Shown in pieces: positions 28,429 through 36,488 of a DNA stretch of 64,000 nt. The notes under the pieces were generated by a model, which was not told the origin of the DNA, did not search any database, and saw only the letters and a program-made list of their open reading frames with translations. Position 1 is the first letter of the stretch. The number at the start of each line of letters is the position of its first letter. Source of the DNA: Devosia sp. Root635. GTDB lineage: Bacteria; Pseudomonadota; Alphaproteobacteria; Rhizobiales; Devosiaceae. Both the position numbers and the translations under genes were made by a program. The stretch is from assembly GCF_001427605.1 (NCBI RefSeq), contig NZ_LMGZ01000012.1:63071-127070 (forward strand), given 5' to 3'.

Positions 28429-28444
28429 TTGACCAGTTGGAAAA
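28429..28444. promoter_or_regulatory. RutR-type operator
   Basis: TTGACCAGTTGGAAAA matches the published RutR consensus TTGACCAnnTGGTCAA at 12 of the 14 defined bases. It sits in the divergent interval between the aminotransferase and the RutR-type regulator, where uracil-relieved repression of both sides would be expected. Match and position are seen directly; binding is inferred. Confidence 0.72.
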
Positions 28445-28479
28445 ATGTTAGCACTCCCAAACTTTCTAGCAAGGCGAAA

Positions 28480-29211
28480 ATGCCGCCGAACAAAGTGAAA
28501 AGTGCCGAGCCGGCAATGCCCCCGAAACGCCAGCACAAGGCTGACGCCAAGGCGGCGGCGCATCCGCATGCCAAGCCACGTCCGCTGACGCGCATCCAGC
28601 GCGAGAAGCAGGACCTCATTCTCGAAGCGGCGCTCGACGTGTTTTCGATGCACGGCTTCCGCGGCTCCACCATCGACCAGATCGCCGAGGTGGCCGGGAT
28701 GAGCAAACCCAATCTGCTCTATTATTTCCCCCGCAAGGAGGAGATCCATCGCCGGCTGATGTCGGCTCTGCTGGACACCTGGCTGGCGCCGCTCAAGGAA
28801 ATGGATGCGACAGGCGATCCCTTCCCCGAAATCCGCTCCTATATCCGGCGCAAGCTGGAAATGGCACGCGACTTTCCGCGCGAAAGCCGGCTTTTCGCCA
28901 ATGAAATGCTGCAGGGCGCACCGCGCATCATCGAGATGCTCGAAGTCGATCTCAGAAACCTCGTCGACGAAAAGGCCCAGATTCTGCTCGGCTGGATGGA
29001 CCAGGGCAAGCTCGCCCATACCGATCCCTATCACCTGATCTTTTCGATCTGGGCCACCACCCAGCATTATGCCGATTTCGACGTGCAGGTGCGGGCGGTG
29101 CTGGGCAAGGACCGCGGCGGCGAAGGCCGCTTCGAGGACGCCGCCCGCTATCTCGAACAACTGTTCCTCTTTGGGCTGACGCCACGAAGTACAGCCCCTC
29201 GCAAAAGCTAA
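28480..29211 (+). CDS. RutR-like TetR-family regulator
   Basis: TetR-family protein of 243 aa. The HTH is in ILEAALDVFSMHGFRGSTID and QIAEVAGMSKPNLLYYFPRK, very like RutR, the uracil/thymine-responsive regulator. The C-terminal half (RLFANEMLQGAPRI, FSIWATTQHYADF) also resembles RutR. The N-terminus has about 35 extra basic residues before the HTH. ATG 28480 was chosen because a longer frame would run over the operator at 28429-28444; ATG 28516 is a shorter option. It likely controls the divergent pyrimidine cluster. Confidence 0.85.
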   Translation: MPPNKVKSAEPAMPPKRQHKADAKAAAHPHAKPRPLTRIQREKQDLILEAALDVFSMHGFRGSTIDQIAEVAGMSKPNLLYYFPRKEEIHRRLMSALLDTWLAPLKEMDATGDPFPEIRSYIRRKLEMARDFPRESRLFANEMLQGAPRIIEMLEVDLRNLVDEKAQILLGWMDQGKLAHTDPYHLIFSIWATTQHYADFDVQVRAVLGKDRGGEGRFEDAARYLEQLFLFGLTPRSTAPRKS

Positions 29212-29279
29212 AATTGCAGGTAAAGGCACCGTGATCGATTCAGCAGGCAACGCTAGGCTTATCGCGAACGGAGCCAGCC

Positions 29280-29978
29280 ATGACCCTGCAGCAGATTGCC
29301 GTCCTGTTCGATGCCGAGAATATCGACTGCGTTACGGCGGGCCGCGCACTGAACACGCTGGCGGCGCGCGGCCGCATCGTCGTCATGCGGGCAGTGGGCG
29401 ATTTCTCCGCAGCAACCCTATCGAACTGGGTCGAATGTGCCCGCGCGCATGGCATCGAACTGGTCATGCAGCCGGGCCTGGGCAAGGGCAAGAACGCCGC
29501 CGATATCCGTCTGACCATTGAGGCGATGGACATCGCCCATGCCGGCAAGATCGACACGATGGCGCTGGTCACCCATGACCGCGATTTCACCCCGCTGGCC
29601 CTGCGCTTGCGCAATGCAGGTCTCACTGTCCTGGGCATGGGTCGCGTGGAGCCGAGCGCCACGTTTCGGGCTGCCTGCTCGGCATTTGAACTTTTCGCGC
29701 CGATGAAACCCATGGCGGAGAAGGCCATTGAAGCAATCCAGCTCGACAAAGGCGAGATGGCGCGGCTCCAGCGGGCCGTTGCGACGGCGAGCAAGCAGGG
29801 GCCGATTTCGCCGGTCAACCTGACACGGGCCATCATCGCAGCGGAGCCTGCTCTGGCCACGCGGCTCAGCGGTCGCGGGAAATTTCTCAAGACGCTAGTC
29901 GCCCACGGACTGGCGGAACGGGTGGGGAGCGGCCCGGAAATGATGGTTCAGGCGCCGCGCCTCCGCGACGCAGGCTGA
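29280..29978 (+). CDS. NYN domain (PIN-like nuclease fold) protein
   Basis: Protein of 232 aa. Residues 5-140 form a NYN domain with acidic positions in VLFDAENID, NAADIRLTIEAMD and LVTHDRDFTPLALRL, matching the metal-binding residues of PIN-like RNases. Residues about 155-225 (QRAVATASKQGPISPVNLTR and onward) look like a small winged-helix or OST-HTH-type RNA-binding module. An RNA-processing role is inferred from the fold, and the target is unknown. It is a stand-alone gene. Confidence 0.8.
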   Translation: MTLQQIAVLFDAENIDCVTAGRALNTLAARGRIVVMRAVGDFSAATLSNWVECARAHGIELVMQPGLGKGKNAADIRLTIEAMDIAHAGKIDTMALVTHDRDFTPLALRLRNAGLTVLGMGRVEPSATFRAACSAFELFAPMKPMAEKAIEAIQLDKGEMARLQRAVATASKQGPISPVNLTRAIIAAEPALATRLSGRGKFLKTLVAHGLAERVGSGPEMMVQAPRLRDAG

Positions 29979-30019
29979 ATTGTTAAGCGTCCACTTGACA
30001 ATCGCCTTTCCGTGCCGCA

Positions 30020-30043
30020 TTACTTAAGTTATAAATTAAGTGA
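30020..30043. promoter_or_regulatory. AT-rich dyad before the reductase gene
   Basis: TTACTTAA (30020-30027) and TTAAGTGA (30036-30043), 8-base arms with one mismatch around an 8-base AT-rich spacer, end 11 bases before the start codon at 30055. This resembles ArsR- or MarR-type operators, but no such regulator gene is adjacent. Confidence 0.4.
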
Positions 30044-30054
30044 TGGAGCCGGAA

Positions 30055-30660
30055 ATGACCCAGCAAGTCCACGCCCATATGAGCCTGTCGCTCGACGGTT
30101 TCGGCACGGGCCTTAACCAGACACGAGAAAAGCCCTTCGGCGACATCCCCGAGGGGGAACCCCTGCATCGCTGGATGATCGAGGACGCCGAGAACAACAA
30201 AGCCGAGATCGATGCCATCTGCGACTATGGCGCCTTTCTCATGGGGCGGAACATGTTTGCCGCACCGGGTCCGGACGCCTGGGAGGCCGAGTGGAAAGGC
30301 TGGTGGGGCCCGAATCCGCCCTATCATGCGCCGGTCTTCGTGTTGACCCATCACGCGCGGCCGCCAATCGAAATGGAGGGCGGCACGGTGTTTCACTTCG
30401 TGACCGAGGGGCCGGAGGTGGCGATGGCGCGGGCCAGGCAGGCGGCGGGCGGGCGCAATGTGGTGATTGCCGGCGGAGTCAGCACATTGCGGCACTATCT
30501 CAATGCCGGTGCGGTGGACATGCTGCACCTGCAGATCGCACCGGTGGTGCTCGGGGCGGGCGAATGCCTGTGGCACGGGCTGACGGCGACGCTGGAACCC
30601 GCCGGCGCGCGGGCGACGCGGTTCACCACCCACATGGATTATCGCGTGGCGAGGGACTAG
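30055..30660 (+). CDS. RibD C-terminal / dihydrofolate reductase-like protein
   Basis: Protein of 201 aa of the RibD_C (DHFR-like) family: N-terminal VHAHMSLSLDGF, then GAFLMGRNMF, VFVLTHHARPP, and the NADPH-binding VVIAGGVSTLRHYLNAGAVD. These stand-alone NADPH-dependent reductases have unknown substrates. ATG 30055 has GGAG at 8 bases. The stop TAG overlaps the convergent DUF4260 stop in a single CTAG at 30657-30660. The family call is good; the reaction is not known. Confidence 0.8.
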   Translation: MTQQVHAHMSLSLDGFGTGLNQTREKPFGDIPEGEPLHRWMIEDAENNKAEIDAICDYGAFLMGRNMFAAPGPDAWEAEWKGWWGPNPPYHAPVFVLTHHARPPIEMEGGTVFHFVTEGPEVAMARARQAAGGRNVVIAGGVSTLRHYLNAGAVDMLHLQIAPVVLGAGECLWHGLTATLEPAGARATRFTTHMDYRVARD

Positions 30661-31046
30661 CGGCTGCGGCCCGCCTTGCCGATGGGACCGAGATGGGTCG
30701 CTTCGAAGCTGTCGAGCTTGAGACCGTAGCCAAGCAGGCGATCGAAGCCAATATGGGCGACCCAGATGGCAGCAAGGCCATAGGCCAGCGGACCGACGGC
30801 CAAGCCGGCCAGCGCCAGTAGGGCAGGCGCGGCATAGGTGTGGCCCAGATTGTAGCTCAGCGCGCCCAGACGGGCCGAACGCAGGTAAGCCAGCATGGTG
30901 ATGTCTGGCACGAGGAACAGCAGGGCAAAGACCCACCAGGACTGGCCGAGCCAGATATAAGCGGCCACGGCCAGGACGAGGGCGGCAAGGCCTTCGAGGC
31001 GCTGCAGCAGGATGGCGTCGGCGGCGGGATGATTGGTAGCGGTCAT
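30657..31046 (-). CDS. DUF4260 family small membrane protein
   Basis: Protein of 129 aa with about four membrane segments (residues 16-34, 36-52, 66-85 and 86-104). Typical DUF4260 motifs are present: RLEGLAALVLAVAAY, FLVPDITMLAYL, and WVAHIGFDRLLGYGLKLDS, FEATHLGPIG near the end. Its function is unknown. It starts at ATG 31046 and converges on the reductase gene, sharing its stop-codon bases. Confidence 0.8.
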   Translation of the reverse strand: MTATNHPAADAILLQRLEGLAALVLAVAAYIWLGQSWWVFALLFLVPDITMLAYLRSARLGALSYNLGHTYAAPALLALAGLAVGPLAYGLAAIWVAHIGFDRLLGYGLKLDSFEATHLGPIGKAGRSR

Positions 31047-31514
31047 GGCGAACTCTCCCTTGCGGTGACATAGACATAAGACCATTCATCGATGCGCTGA
31101 ATTGGCCAAAAACGGGCGCTTCTCATTCAAAATTGAATAGCGACATCCGCCACAATCACGCCATAATCGGGCCGCGCGGGCCACTGGCGGGCCTCGATTG
31201 TCGATGGAACCTGCCGCAATGACCCGTTTTGGCACAGTTGACGCGGAACCGTGACATCATGGCCACAGGGCGCAAGGTGAATCCCAAAACCCCTGTTCTT
31301 CACCGGCATGAATCCACGAATGAGGCCTATTCCGGATTCATTTCCTCCAATTGTGCCGACCCGCTCCGCAATCGACCGTCAATAGAGCCGGAATTGCTGC
31401 GGCAGATGGGCAACACAAGGCGCCGGCAGGCCCATTGCGGCCAATATGGGCACAATGTGGCCCGCCCTTCCCATTACTCGGCGCTCACCTTCCAACTGAC
31501 GTGAGTGCCTGAGT
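31047..31514. other. Gene-free interval of 468 bases
   Basis: No frame here has a ribosome site or a recognisable product. The one structured feature is an inverted repeat ATGAATCC (31308-31315) and GGATTCAT (31334-31341) with an 18-base spacer. The interval should also contain the divergent promoters for the DUF4260 and rlpA-like genes. I see nothing else in it. Confidence 0.5.
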
Positions 31515-31868
31515 TTGATTAGCAAAGCCGTTTCCGCCGCCGCCATTGCTGCAGCTTTCCTTTCCCTCTCCACTGCAGCCTATGCCCAATGCGGCGGCGC
31601 CTCCTGGTACGGTCCCGGTTTCAACGGGAAACGGGCCGCCTCCGGAGAAATCTTCAACGAGAACGCCATGACGGCGGCGCATCGCTCCCTGCCCTTCGGC
31701 ACCAGGGTCATGGTCACCGACCAGCGCACCGGCGCCGAAATCGAAGTCACCATCAATGATCGCGGGCCGTTCCATGGCAGCCGCATCATCGATCTCTCCA
31801 AGGCCGCGGCCACCAAGCTGGGCTTCCGCAATCGCGGCACCACCTCGGTCTGCATCAGCCAGCTCTGA
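31515..31868 (+). CDS. RlpA-like septal ring protein (double-psi beta-barrel)
   Basis: Exported protein of 117 aa: signal peptide (AVSAAAIAAAFLSLSTAAYA) followed directly by an RlpA double-psi beta-barrel with ASWYGPGFNGKRAASGEIFN, LPFGTRVMVTDQRTG and the conserved Asp of INDRGPFHGSRIIDLS. RlpA proteins bind or cleave stem-less glycan in peptidoglycan; this short form has no SPOR domain. The start is probably TTG 31515, since an in-frame stop lies just upstream and no ATG is available. A terminator-like hairpin follows. Confidence 0.82.
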   Translation: MISKAVSAAAIAAAFLSLSTAAYAQCGGASWYGPGFNGKRAASGEIFNENAMTAAHRSLPFGTRVMVTDQRTGAEIEVTINDRGPFHGSRIIDLSKAAATKLGFRNRGTTSVCISQL

Positions 31869-31883
31869 GCCGACGGATGGGTT

Positions 31884-31922
31884 AAACAAGGACCGCTCCG
31901 ATGGGGCGGCCCTTGTTGTTTG
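31884..31922 (+). terminator. Terminator-like hairpin after the rlpA-like gene
   Basis: AACAAGG and CCGC pair with GCGG and CCTTGTT (31885-31917), followed by GTTTGT. The stem is strong, but the T-run is weak. Confidence 0.5.
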
Positions 31923-31964
31923 TGACATGTGCCTCAACGCACCTGGTCTTGAGGAGGGGCACCC

Positions 31965-32168
31965 TATGTAGCTGGCGCGATCTCACCACATCCACCGGGC
32001 GGCTCCTCCCCCTTGACGGGGGAGGTTGGGAGGGGGTGCTGGGAGCCACGATATCGGGGCTAAACAGTCCCCCACCCTTGATCCTTCTCGCCTAAAATCG
32101 CTCCACTGGAGCGATTTTGCCTTCGGCCGGTTCGAAGCCCGCAAGGGGGAGGGAGACGACTGAAACAT
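31965..32168. repeat. Intergenic repeat family F, copy 1, carrying a nested insertion
   Basis: About 200 bp aligned by eye to 41160-41352: shared GGCTCCTCCCCCT, ACGGGGGAGGTTGGGAGGGG, ATATCGGGGC, CACCCTTGATCC and GGGGGAGGGAGACGACTGAA. Copy 1 has about 53 extra bases (about 32085-32137) within the last module. This repeat fills most of the gene-free stretch 31869-32182. Confidence 0.82.
32094..32118. terminator. Perfect hairpin inside the nested insertion
   Basis: AAAATCGCTCC, loop ACT, GGAGCGATTTT: 11-bp arms ending in A4/T4, so it could stop transcription from either side. It lies 65 bases past the stop of the minus-strand aldo/keto reductase gene. Confidence 0.55.
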
Positions 32169-32182
32169 TGCCCCTCCATGCC

Positions 32183-33145
32183 TCAGCGCAGGCCCAGCGC
32201 GTCGATGGCTGCCATCTGCTCGGCATCGAGCGGCCCCTGCCGCTCGGCGGCGAGCGCCTGGTCGAGCTCGGCGACATTCTTGACGCCCAGCACCAGCGTA
32301 TCGACGCCCTCGATGCCCAGCGCATAGCGATGTGCCACAATGGCCGGGTCCTCGCCCCATTGGGCGCAGAGGGCCCGCCAGGGCGCGGCGCGGCGGAAAT
32401 CCTCGGCTGTCGGCGACGTATCGGCGCGATCGAGCCCCGCGGTCAGCGCCCCGGCCTGCACCGCCCGCACCCCCATGACGCCGACGCCATTGGCCTGTGC
32501 GGCCGCAATGACGCTGCGCGGGCGCGGGGCGAGGCCGGTGCCGTTCATTTCGCCCGGACTGTCGAGCAGGTTGGCGATGGCCTGCACGGCGGCAGGCCTG
32601 GGGCCAGCCGAGAGCGCATCGATGGTGGCGGCGGCGTGATTGATGCCGGTAATGCCCCAATGGCCGATCAGCCCTTCGGCCACCAGCCGGGCAAAGGCCG
32701 GCCGCACCGCCTCGCGATAAAGCGACAGGCTGGTCGAGCGCTCGTCCCTGGGCGGCTGTCCCGCCGGATATTCGAAGTCATCGGGCCGGATTTCGCTGTG
32801 CAGCAGCAGCATATCGACCCGCTCGAGCCGCATCGCCTTGAGGCTGGCTTCGAGCGAGACGCGCAGCCGGGGATAGACCTCTGCGGCGGGGACCGTGCCC
32901 AGGCCATGCTTGGTGGTGACGCGGACACCATGCGGCAGCCTGCCCTCGAAGGCGCGACCGATCATGGCCTCGCAAATCTTGTAGCCGGGGGCGGCATCGA
33001 TCAGGTCGATGCCGCTGTCGACGGCGTGGCGAAGCGTTGCCACCGCGTCCTCCTGCGAGGTCAGGCCCCAGACCTGGCCGATGCCGCCGCCACCAAGGGT
33101 GAGGCGGCTGACCGAGCCGACCGGGCCGAGCGTATTGAGTTTCAT
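32183..33145 (-). CDS. Aldo/keto reductase
   Basis: Oxidoreductase of 320 aa with the AKR catalytic tetrad visible: Asp in DLIDAAPGY, Tyr in the same segment, Lys in TTKHGLG and His in LLLHSE. A dimetal site or signal peptide is absent, so it should be a cytoplasmic NADPH-dependent enzyme near the D-threo-aldose dehydrogenase group. ATG 33145 starts just before LGPVGSVSRLTLGGGGIG, the usual N-terminal strand. A DUF1127 gene lies 10 bases upstream in the same direction, so they may be co-transcribed. The substrate is unknown. Confidence 0.85.
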   Translation of the reverse strand: MKLNTLGPVGSVSRLTLGGGGIGQVWGLTSQEDAVATLRHAVDSGIDLIDAAPGYKICEAMIGRAFEGRLPHGVRVTTKHGLGTVPAAEVYPRLRVSLEASLKAMRLERVDMLLLHSEIRPDDFEYPAGQPPRDERSTSLSLYREAVRPAFARLVAEGLIGHWGITGINHAAATIDALSAGPRPAAVQAIANLLDSPGEMNGTGLAPRPRSVIAAAQANGVGVMGVRAVQAGALTAGLDRADTSPTAEDFRRAAPWRALCAQWGEDPAIVAHRYALGIEGVDTLVLGVKNVAELDQALAAERQGPLDAEQMAAIDALGLR

Positions 33146-33155
33146 TTCCGTCACC

Positions 33156-33305
33156 TCAGCGCGTGGTTTCGTCGACAAAGCAGGCGATCTTATCGCGCTC
33201 GGTGCCGATATCGGCGAGCATCCGGTCATCGAATGTATGCAGCTTGCGGATGGCGATCCGGCGCAGGCGCCAGTCATTGAATTTGCGGGTCAGCGGTCCA
33301 AACAT
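33156..33305 (-). CDS. DUF1127 small protein
   Basis: A 49-aa basic protein with the DUF1127 pattern: WRLRRIAIRKLHTFDDRMLA followed by DIGTERDKI. A very good ribosome site (AAGGAGA, about 7 bases) precedes ATG 33305. Short DUF1127 proteins in alphaproteobacteria have been linked to RNA binding and phosphate or carbon metabolism, but the role here is unknown. It is divergent from the LysR gene. Confidence 0.85.
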   Translation of the reverse strand: MFGPLTRKFNDWRLRRIAIRKLHTFDDRMLADIGTERDKIACFVDETTR

Positions 33306-33489
33306 GTCTCGTCTCCTTCGTAACGGGCAAAGCACGGTCAGCGCCGAAACGCGGGCGTTTCGGATTTTCATGTCTGGATGTATCGGCTTTGCGCAACAAC
33401 GCCCTGTCGGCGCCGTCTGGGCATACCTTGCTCATTTTGCTGCGTTTTCGCTATAGTCGAGTCTGCAATGAGCTTTGCAGAAGTGAAAA

Positions 33490-34359
33490 ATGGACTTCAG
33501 TTGGGACGATCTGCGGCTGTTTCTCGACGTGGCGCGGCTGGGCGGGCTCAGCGCCGCCACCGAGACGACGCGGCTGAGCGCCGCCACTCTGGGCCGGCGC
33601 GTCGCGGCGCTGGAACGGCAGGTCGGCGAGCCGCTGTTCCATCGCAGCCAGACCGGCTATCGGCTCACCCAGGCGGGCGAAGACCTGCTGGCCCGCGCCG
33701 AGGATGTGGAGGCGGCCATGCTGTCGCTCCGGCGCTGGAAGGAAGGGGCCATTGGCGAGCGGGTGGTGCGGCTTTCGGCCGGCTCGTGGACATCGGCCTT
33801 CGTCGCCAGCCATATCGGCGACATCTGGACGGTCGAGGACCGCTTCGGGCTGGAATTCGTCACTGCGATGCAGAAGGTCGATATCGGCCGGCGCAATGCC
33901 GATCTGGGCATCCGCAACGAGCGGCCGACCGAGCAATGGCTGGCCGGGCGGCTGATCGGCACGGTGGCCTATGCCATCTATTCGGGGCTTAACCTCGTCA
34001 ACGGCATCAAGGCCGGCTATTTCGTCGGCGTGGCGGGCGAAAGCGGACAGACCCATTCGTCGCGCTGGATGCAGGCGCGCCATGGCGACCGCATCGCCGT
34101 GCGCGGCAATGACGCCATGGGCGTGCGCGAACTGGTGGCGGCCGGGGCGGGGCTTTCGGTCTTTCCCTGCTTCGTGGGCGACAGCGATCCGCGCCTGGTG
34201 CGTGTCGCCCCGCCCATTGCCGAGCTTGAAACCGACCAGTGGCTGGTGAACCATCACGAGGAGCGGCACGAGCCGTCGGTGCGTGCCGTCGGCGACCGCA
34301 TCGTGGCGCTGATGAAGCGGCATGGCGCGTTGTTCAGGGGCGAGACGCCTCGTCATTGA
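33490..34359 (+). CDS. LysR-family transcriptional regulator
   Basis: Regulator of 289 aa. The N-terminal winged helix (DLRLFLDVARLGGLSAATET, then AATLGRRVAALERQVGEPLF) is followed by a LysR-type effector domain. The effector part is on the short side and ends VNHHEERHEPSVRAVGDRIV, a common C-terminal pattern in the branch with HxxLRxxPRVR-type motifs. It is divergent from DUF1127 and the aldo/keto reductase, which makes them candidate targets. Confidence 0.88.
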   Translation: MDFSWDDLRLFLDVARLGGLSAATETTRLSAATLGRRVAALERQVGEPLFHRSQTGYRLTQAGEDLLARAEDVEAAMLSLRRWKEGAIGERVVRLSAGSWTSAFVASHIGDIWTVEDRFGLEFVTAMQKVDIGRRNADLGIRNERPTEQWLAGRLIGTVAYAIYSGLNLVNGIKAGYFVGVAGESGQTHSSRWMQARHGDRIAVRGNDAMGVRELVAAGAGLSVFPCFVGDSDPRLVRVAPPIAELETDQWLVNHHEERHEPSVRAVGDRIVALMKRHGALFRGETPRH

Positions 34360-34453
34360 GCCCTGTCCCAGGCTCAAAGCGTGCCGGCGTTAGCCCTCCC
34401 TTAGCACTCGACCCTTACCATGCGCGCCGGGAAAAGACCGGAGTGGCTGGGGC

Positions 34454-35011
34454 ATGAAGGCCGCCGCTTACATTGTCGGGCCAATGGACGGGCCGGGCGC
34501 CGCATTGATGGATCTGGCACGCCGCCTCGGTTTTTCGGCGGTGCTGCCCTATGCCGGGGTGGCGCAGGCCGAACAGCAGTCGGCCCGTACGCCTGTCTGC
34601 TATTTCCTCTTTGCCGCCGTGCCCGATGTGGGGACGCTGCGCAGCGTGGCCGAGGCCATCCGCTTCTGCCCCAGCCGGCGCGTGCGCTTCTCGCCGCTGA
34701 TCTATTTCTCCGAAAGCCCCTCGATCGAGACCATTACCCGCTGCATCAATATGGGCTTCGATGACGTCATCACCATGCCGTTCACCCGCGCCCGCGTAGC
34801 CGAACGCATCGACCGGCAGGTGGGGCAGAGCCATGTCTATTATGAAACGCCGGGTTATTTCGGCCCCGACCGCCGCGACCGCGTTACCGGTCCCAAGCGC
34901 GCTGCCGAGACCCGCGCCGGCGGCCAGTTCCGCCGCCTCGAAATCGTCCGCAACCTGATGAGCGGCGTCACCGTGTTGCGCGACGACTTCTACATGGCGC
35001 CGACGGGGTGA
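34454..35011 (+). CDS. Degenerate receiver-like protein
   Basis: Protein of 185 aa. Residues about 1-120 look like a response-regulator receiver fold: alternating hydrophobic strands ending in INMGFDDVITMPFTRARVAE, which mimics the Gly-(Ala/Phe)-Asp-Asp and KP region. The phospho-acceptor Asp of strand 3 (region VCYFLFAAVPD) and the conserved Lys are not in place, so phosphorylation is unlikely. The tail has FGPDRRDR, a motif often found near receiver proteins in alphaproteobacteria. Its role is unknown. Confidence 0.55.
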   Translation: MKAAAYIVGPMDGPGAALMDLARRLGFSAVLPYAGVAQAEQQSARTPVCYFLFAAVPDVGTLRSVAEAIRFCPSRRVRFSPLIYFSESPSIETITRCINMGFDDVITMPFTRARVAERIDRQVGQSHVYYETPGYFGPDRRDRVTGPKRAAETRAGGQFRRLEIVRNLMSGVTVLRDDFYMAPTG

Positions 35012-35072
35012 TTTTGGTCTTTCGGGCGGCAGGCCTGCCCCTTCCCGGGCACAAACTCTCCCACCCCACAAT

Positions 35073-35155
35073 CGCTTCCCGCGGACTTGATCCGCGGGTC
35101 ACTGTCAATCCGGCACAAGCGGCGGGAGACCCCCGGATCAAGTCCGGGGGAAGCG
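35073..35155. repeat. Intergenic repeat family D, copy 1
   Basis: An 83-bp palindrome: CGCTTCCCGCGGACTTGATC on the left pairs with GATCAAGTCCGGGGGAAGCG on the right. The same element is at 49468-49550 with the middle GGCACAAGCGGCG conserved. It lies in the 304-base gap 35012-35315, where nothing else is recognised beyond the promoter space for the MFS gene. Confidence 0.85.
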
Positions 35156-35315
35156 CGGTGATGGGGGCGATAAATGGTTCTGCCTTAGCATTCAGGGAAC
35201 ATCCTGCGGCACAATTGCAACGTTGCAAAAATCTCCCGAAAACGTTTCTCCCCGCTATTTCCCGAACCCTGATTTTCGCATAGCTTCGTGCCGATAATTT
35301 CACGAGTTTTCAGCC

Positions 35316-36488
35316 ATGAGATTCGGCATTGACCTGCCGCCCCAGATCAAGGTGTTCGGGGCGTTTTTTGTTTATTCGTTCTGCATGGGCAGCATGTTTC
35401 CGCGCCTGCCCGACATCCAGACGGCCATGGGCGTCGGCGAGGGCCAGCTTGGCCTGGCGTTGATCGGCTCTGCCGTCGGCACGCTGATCTCGCTGACCTT
35501 TGCCGGCCGCTTCATCGAGTCCTTCGGCTATCGTCGCGTGCTGCTCACGGCCATTCCGCTGCTGTCCGTCTTTTATGCACTGGCCATGTGGGCGCAGGGC
35601 CCCCTGATGTTCTTTGTGGCGCTACTGCCGGTCGGCCTCACCATCGGCTGCATCGAGATCATCATCAATATCGAGGCCGATCGCGTCGAGCATGCCATCG
35701 GCAGGCGTATCATGAGCCGGGCCCATGCCTTCTGGAGCCTGGGCTTTTTCACGGCCGGCATGGTCGGCTCGTTCATCGCCCAGACAGGCCTTTCGGTGCA
35801 GCATCACCTGCTGGCCATGATCCCGGTCATCATCGTGGCCACCCTCGTCGTGCTGGGCCGCTTCGAGCCGGCTCCGCACCGCACCGGGTCAAGCACCGAT
35901 GAAACACCGCATCTGGCGCGGCCGACCCTGGCCATCATGATGCTGGTGGCCGTGTGCCTCTCGGCCATGCTGATGGAGGGCGCCGGCATCGACTGGTCGG
36001 CCATCTATATGCGCGACATGTTCGCCGCCACCCCGTTCTGGGCCGGCATTGCCGTGGCCACTGTCGCCGGTTCGCAGGCCTTTGCCCGCTTCTTCGCCGA
36101 TGGGTTCGTCGATCGCTACAATCCGGCGATGGTGGCGCGGACGCTGCTCACCATCATGGGCGCGGGCGTGCTGCTGGTCTTCTTCGCGCCAGTCGCCTGG
36201 TCGGCCTATCTGGGCTTTGCCATGATCGGCGTGGGCTCGAGCGCGCTGTTCCCGCTGGCCATGTCTGCCGCGGCGCAGCAGACCGACCGGCCAGCTGCGA
36301 TCAACGTCGCGGCCCTGGCGCAATTCTCCTTCACCGCCTTCCTGCTCGGGCCGCCGCTGCTGGGCTATGTCGCCGAGCATTTCGGCATCCGCTGGACCTT
36401 CGGCGTCGGCTTCCCGCTGGTGCTACTGGGCCTGGCCACCGCCCAGGTGCTGGCGCCCCGCCGTGCCAACAAGGTCGTCACCCCATGA
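35316..36488 (+). CDS. MFS transporter (first of three related genes)
   Basis: Twelve-helix major facilitator of 390 aa. The N-terminus has MGSMFPRLPDIQTAMGVGEG and GQLGLALIGSAVGTLISL, a pattern like the YbjJ group. A later motif GAGIDWSAIYMRDMF is shared with the next gene. It overlaps that gene by ATGA (36485-36488). The substrate is unknown; sugars or small drugs are possible for this group. Confidence 0.85.
   Translation: MRFGIDLPPQIKVFGAFFVYSFCMGSMFPRLPDIQTAMGVGEGQLGLALIGSAVGTLISLTFAGRFIESFGYRRVLLTAIPLLSVFYALAMWAQGPLMFFVALLPVGLTIGCIEIIINIEADRVEHAIGRRIMSRAHAFWSLGFFTAGMVGSFIAQTGLSVQHHLLAMIPVIIVATLVVLGRFEPAPHRTGSSTDETPHLARPTLAIMMLVAVCLSAMLMEGAGIDWSAIYMRDMFAATPFWAGIAVATVAGSQAFARFFADGFVDRYNPAMVARTLLTIMGAGVLLVFFAPVAWSAYLGFAMIGVGSSALFPLAMSAAAQQTDRPAAINVAALAQFSFTAFLLGPPLLGYVAEHFGIRWTFGVGFPLVLLGLATAQVLAPRRANKVVTP

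Noticed and set aside
31127..31504. Short open frames in the gap before the rlpA-like gene
   Set aside because: No ribosome sites, no similarity to known proteins, and codon patterns unlike the neighbouring genes.
35954..36484. N-terminal extension of the second MFS gene
   Set aside because: The extension lies wholly inside the first MFS gene in another frame; ATG 36485 matches the paralogue's N-terminus.
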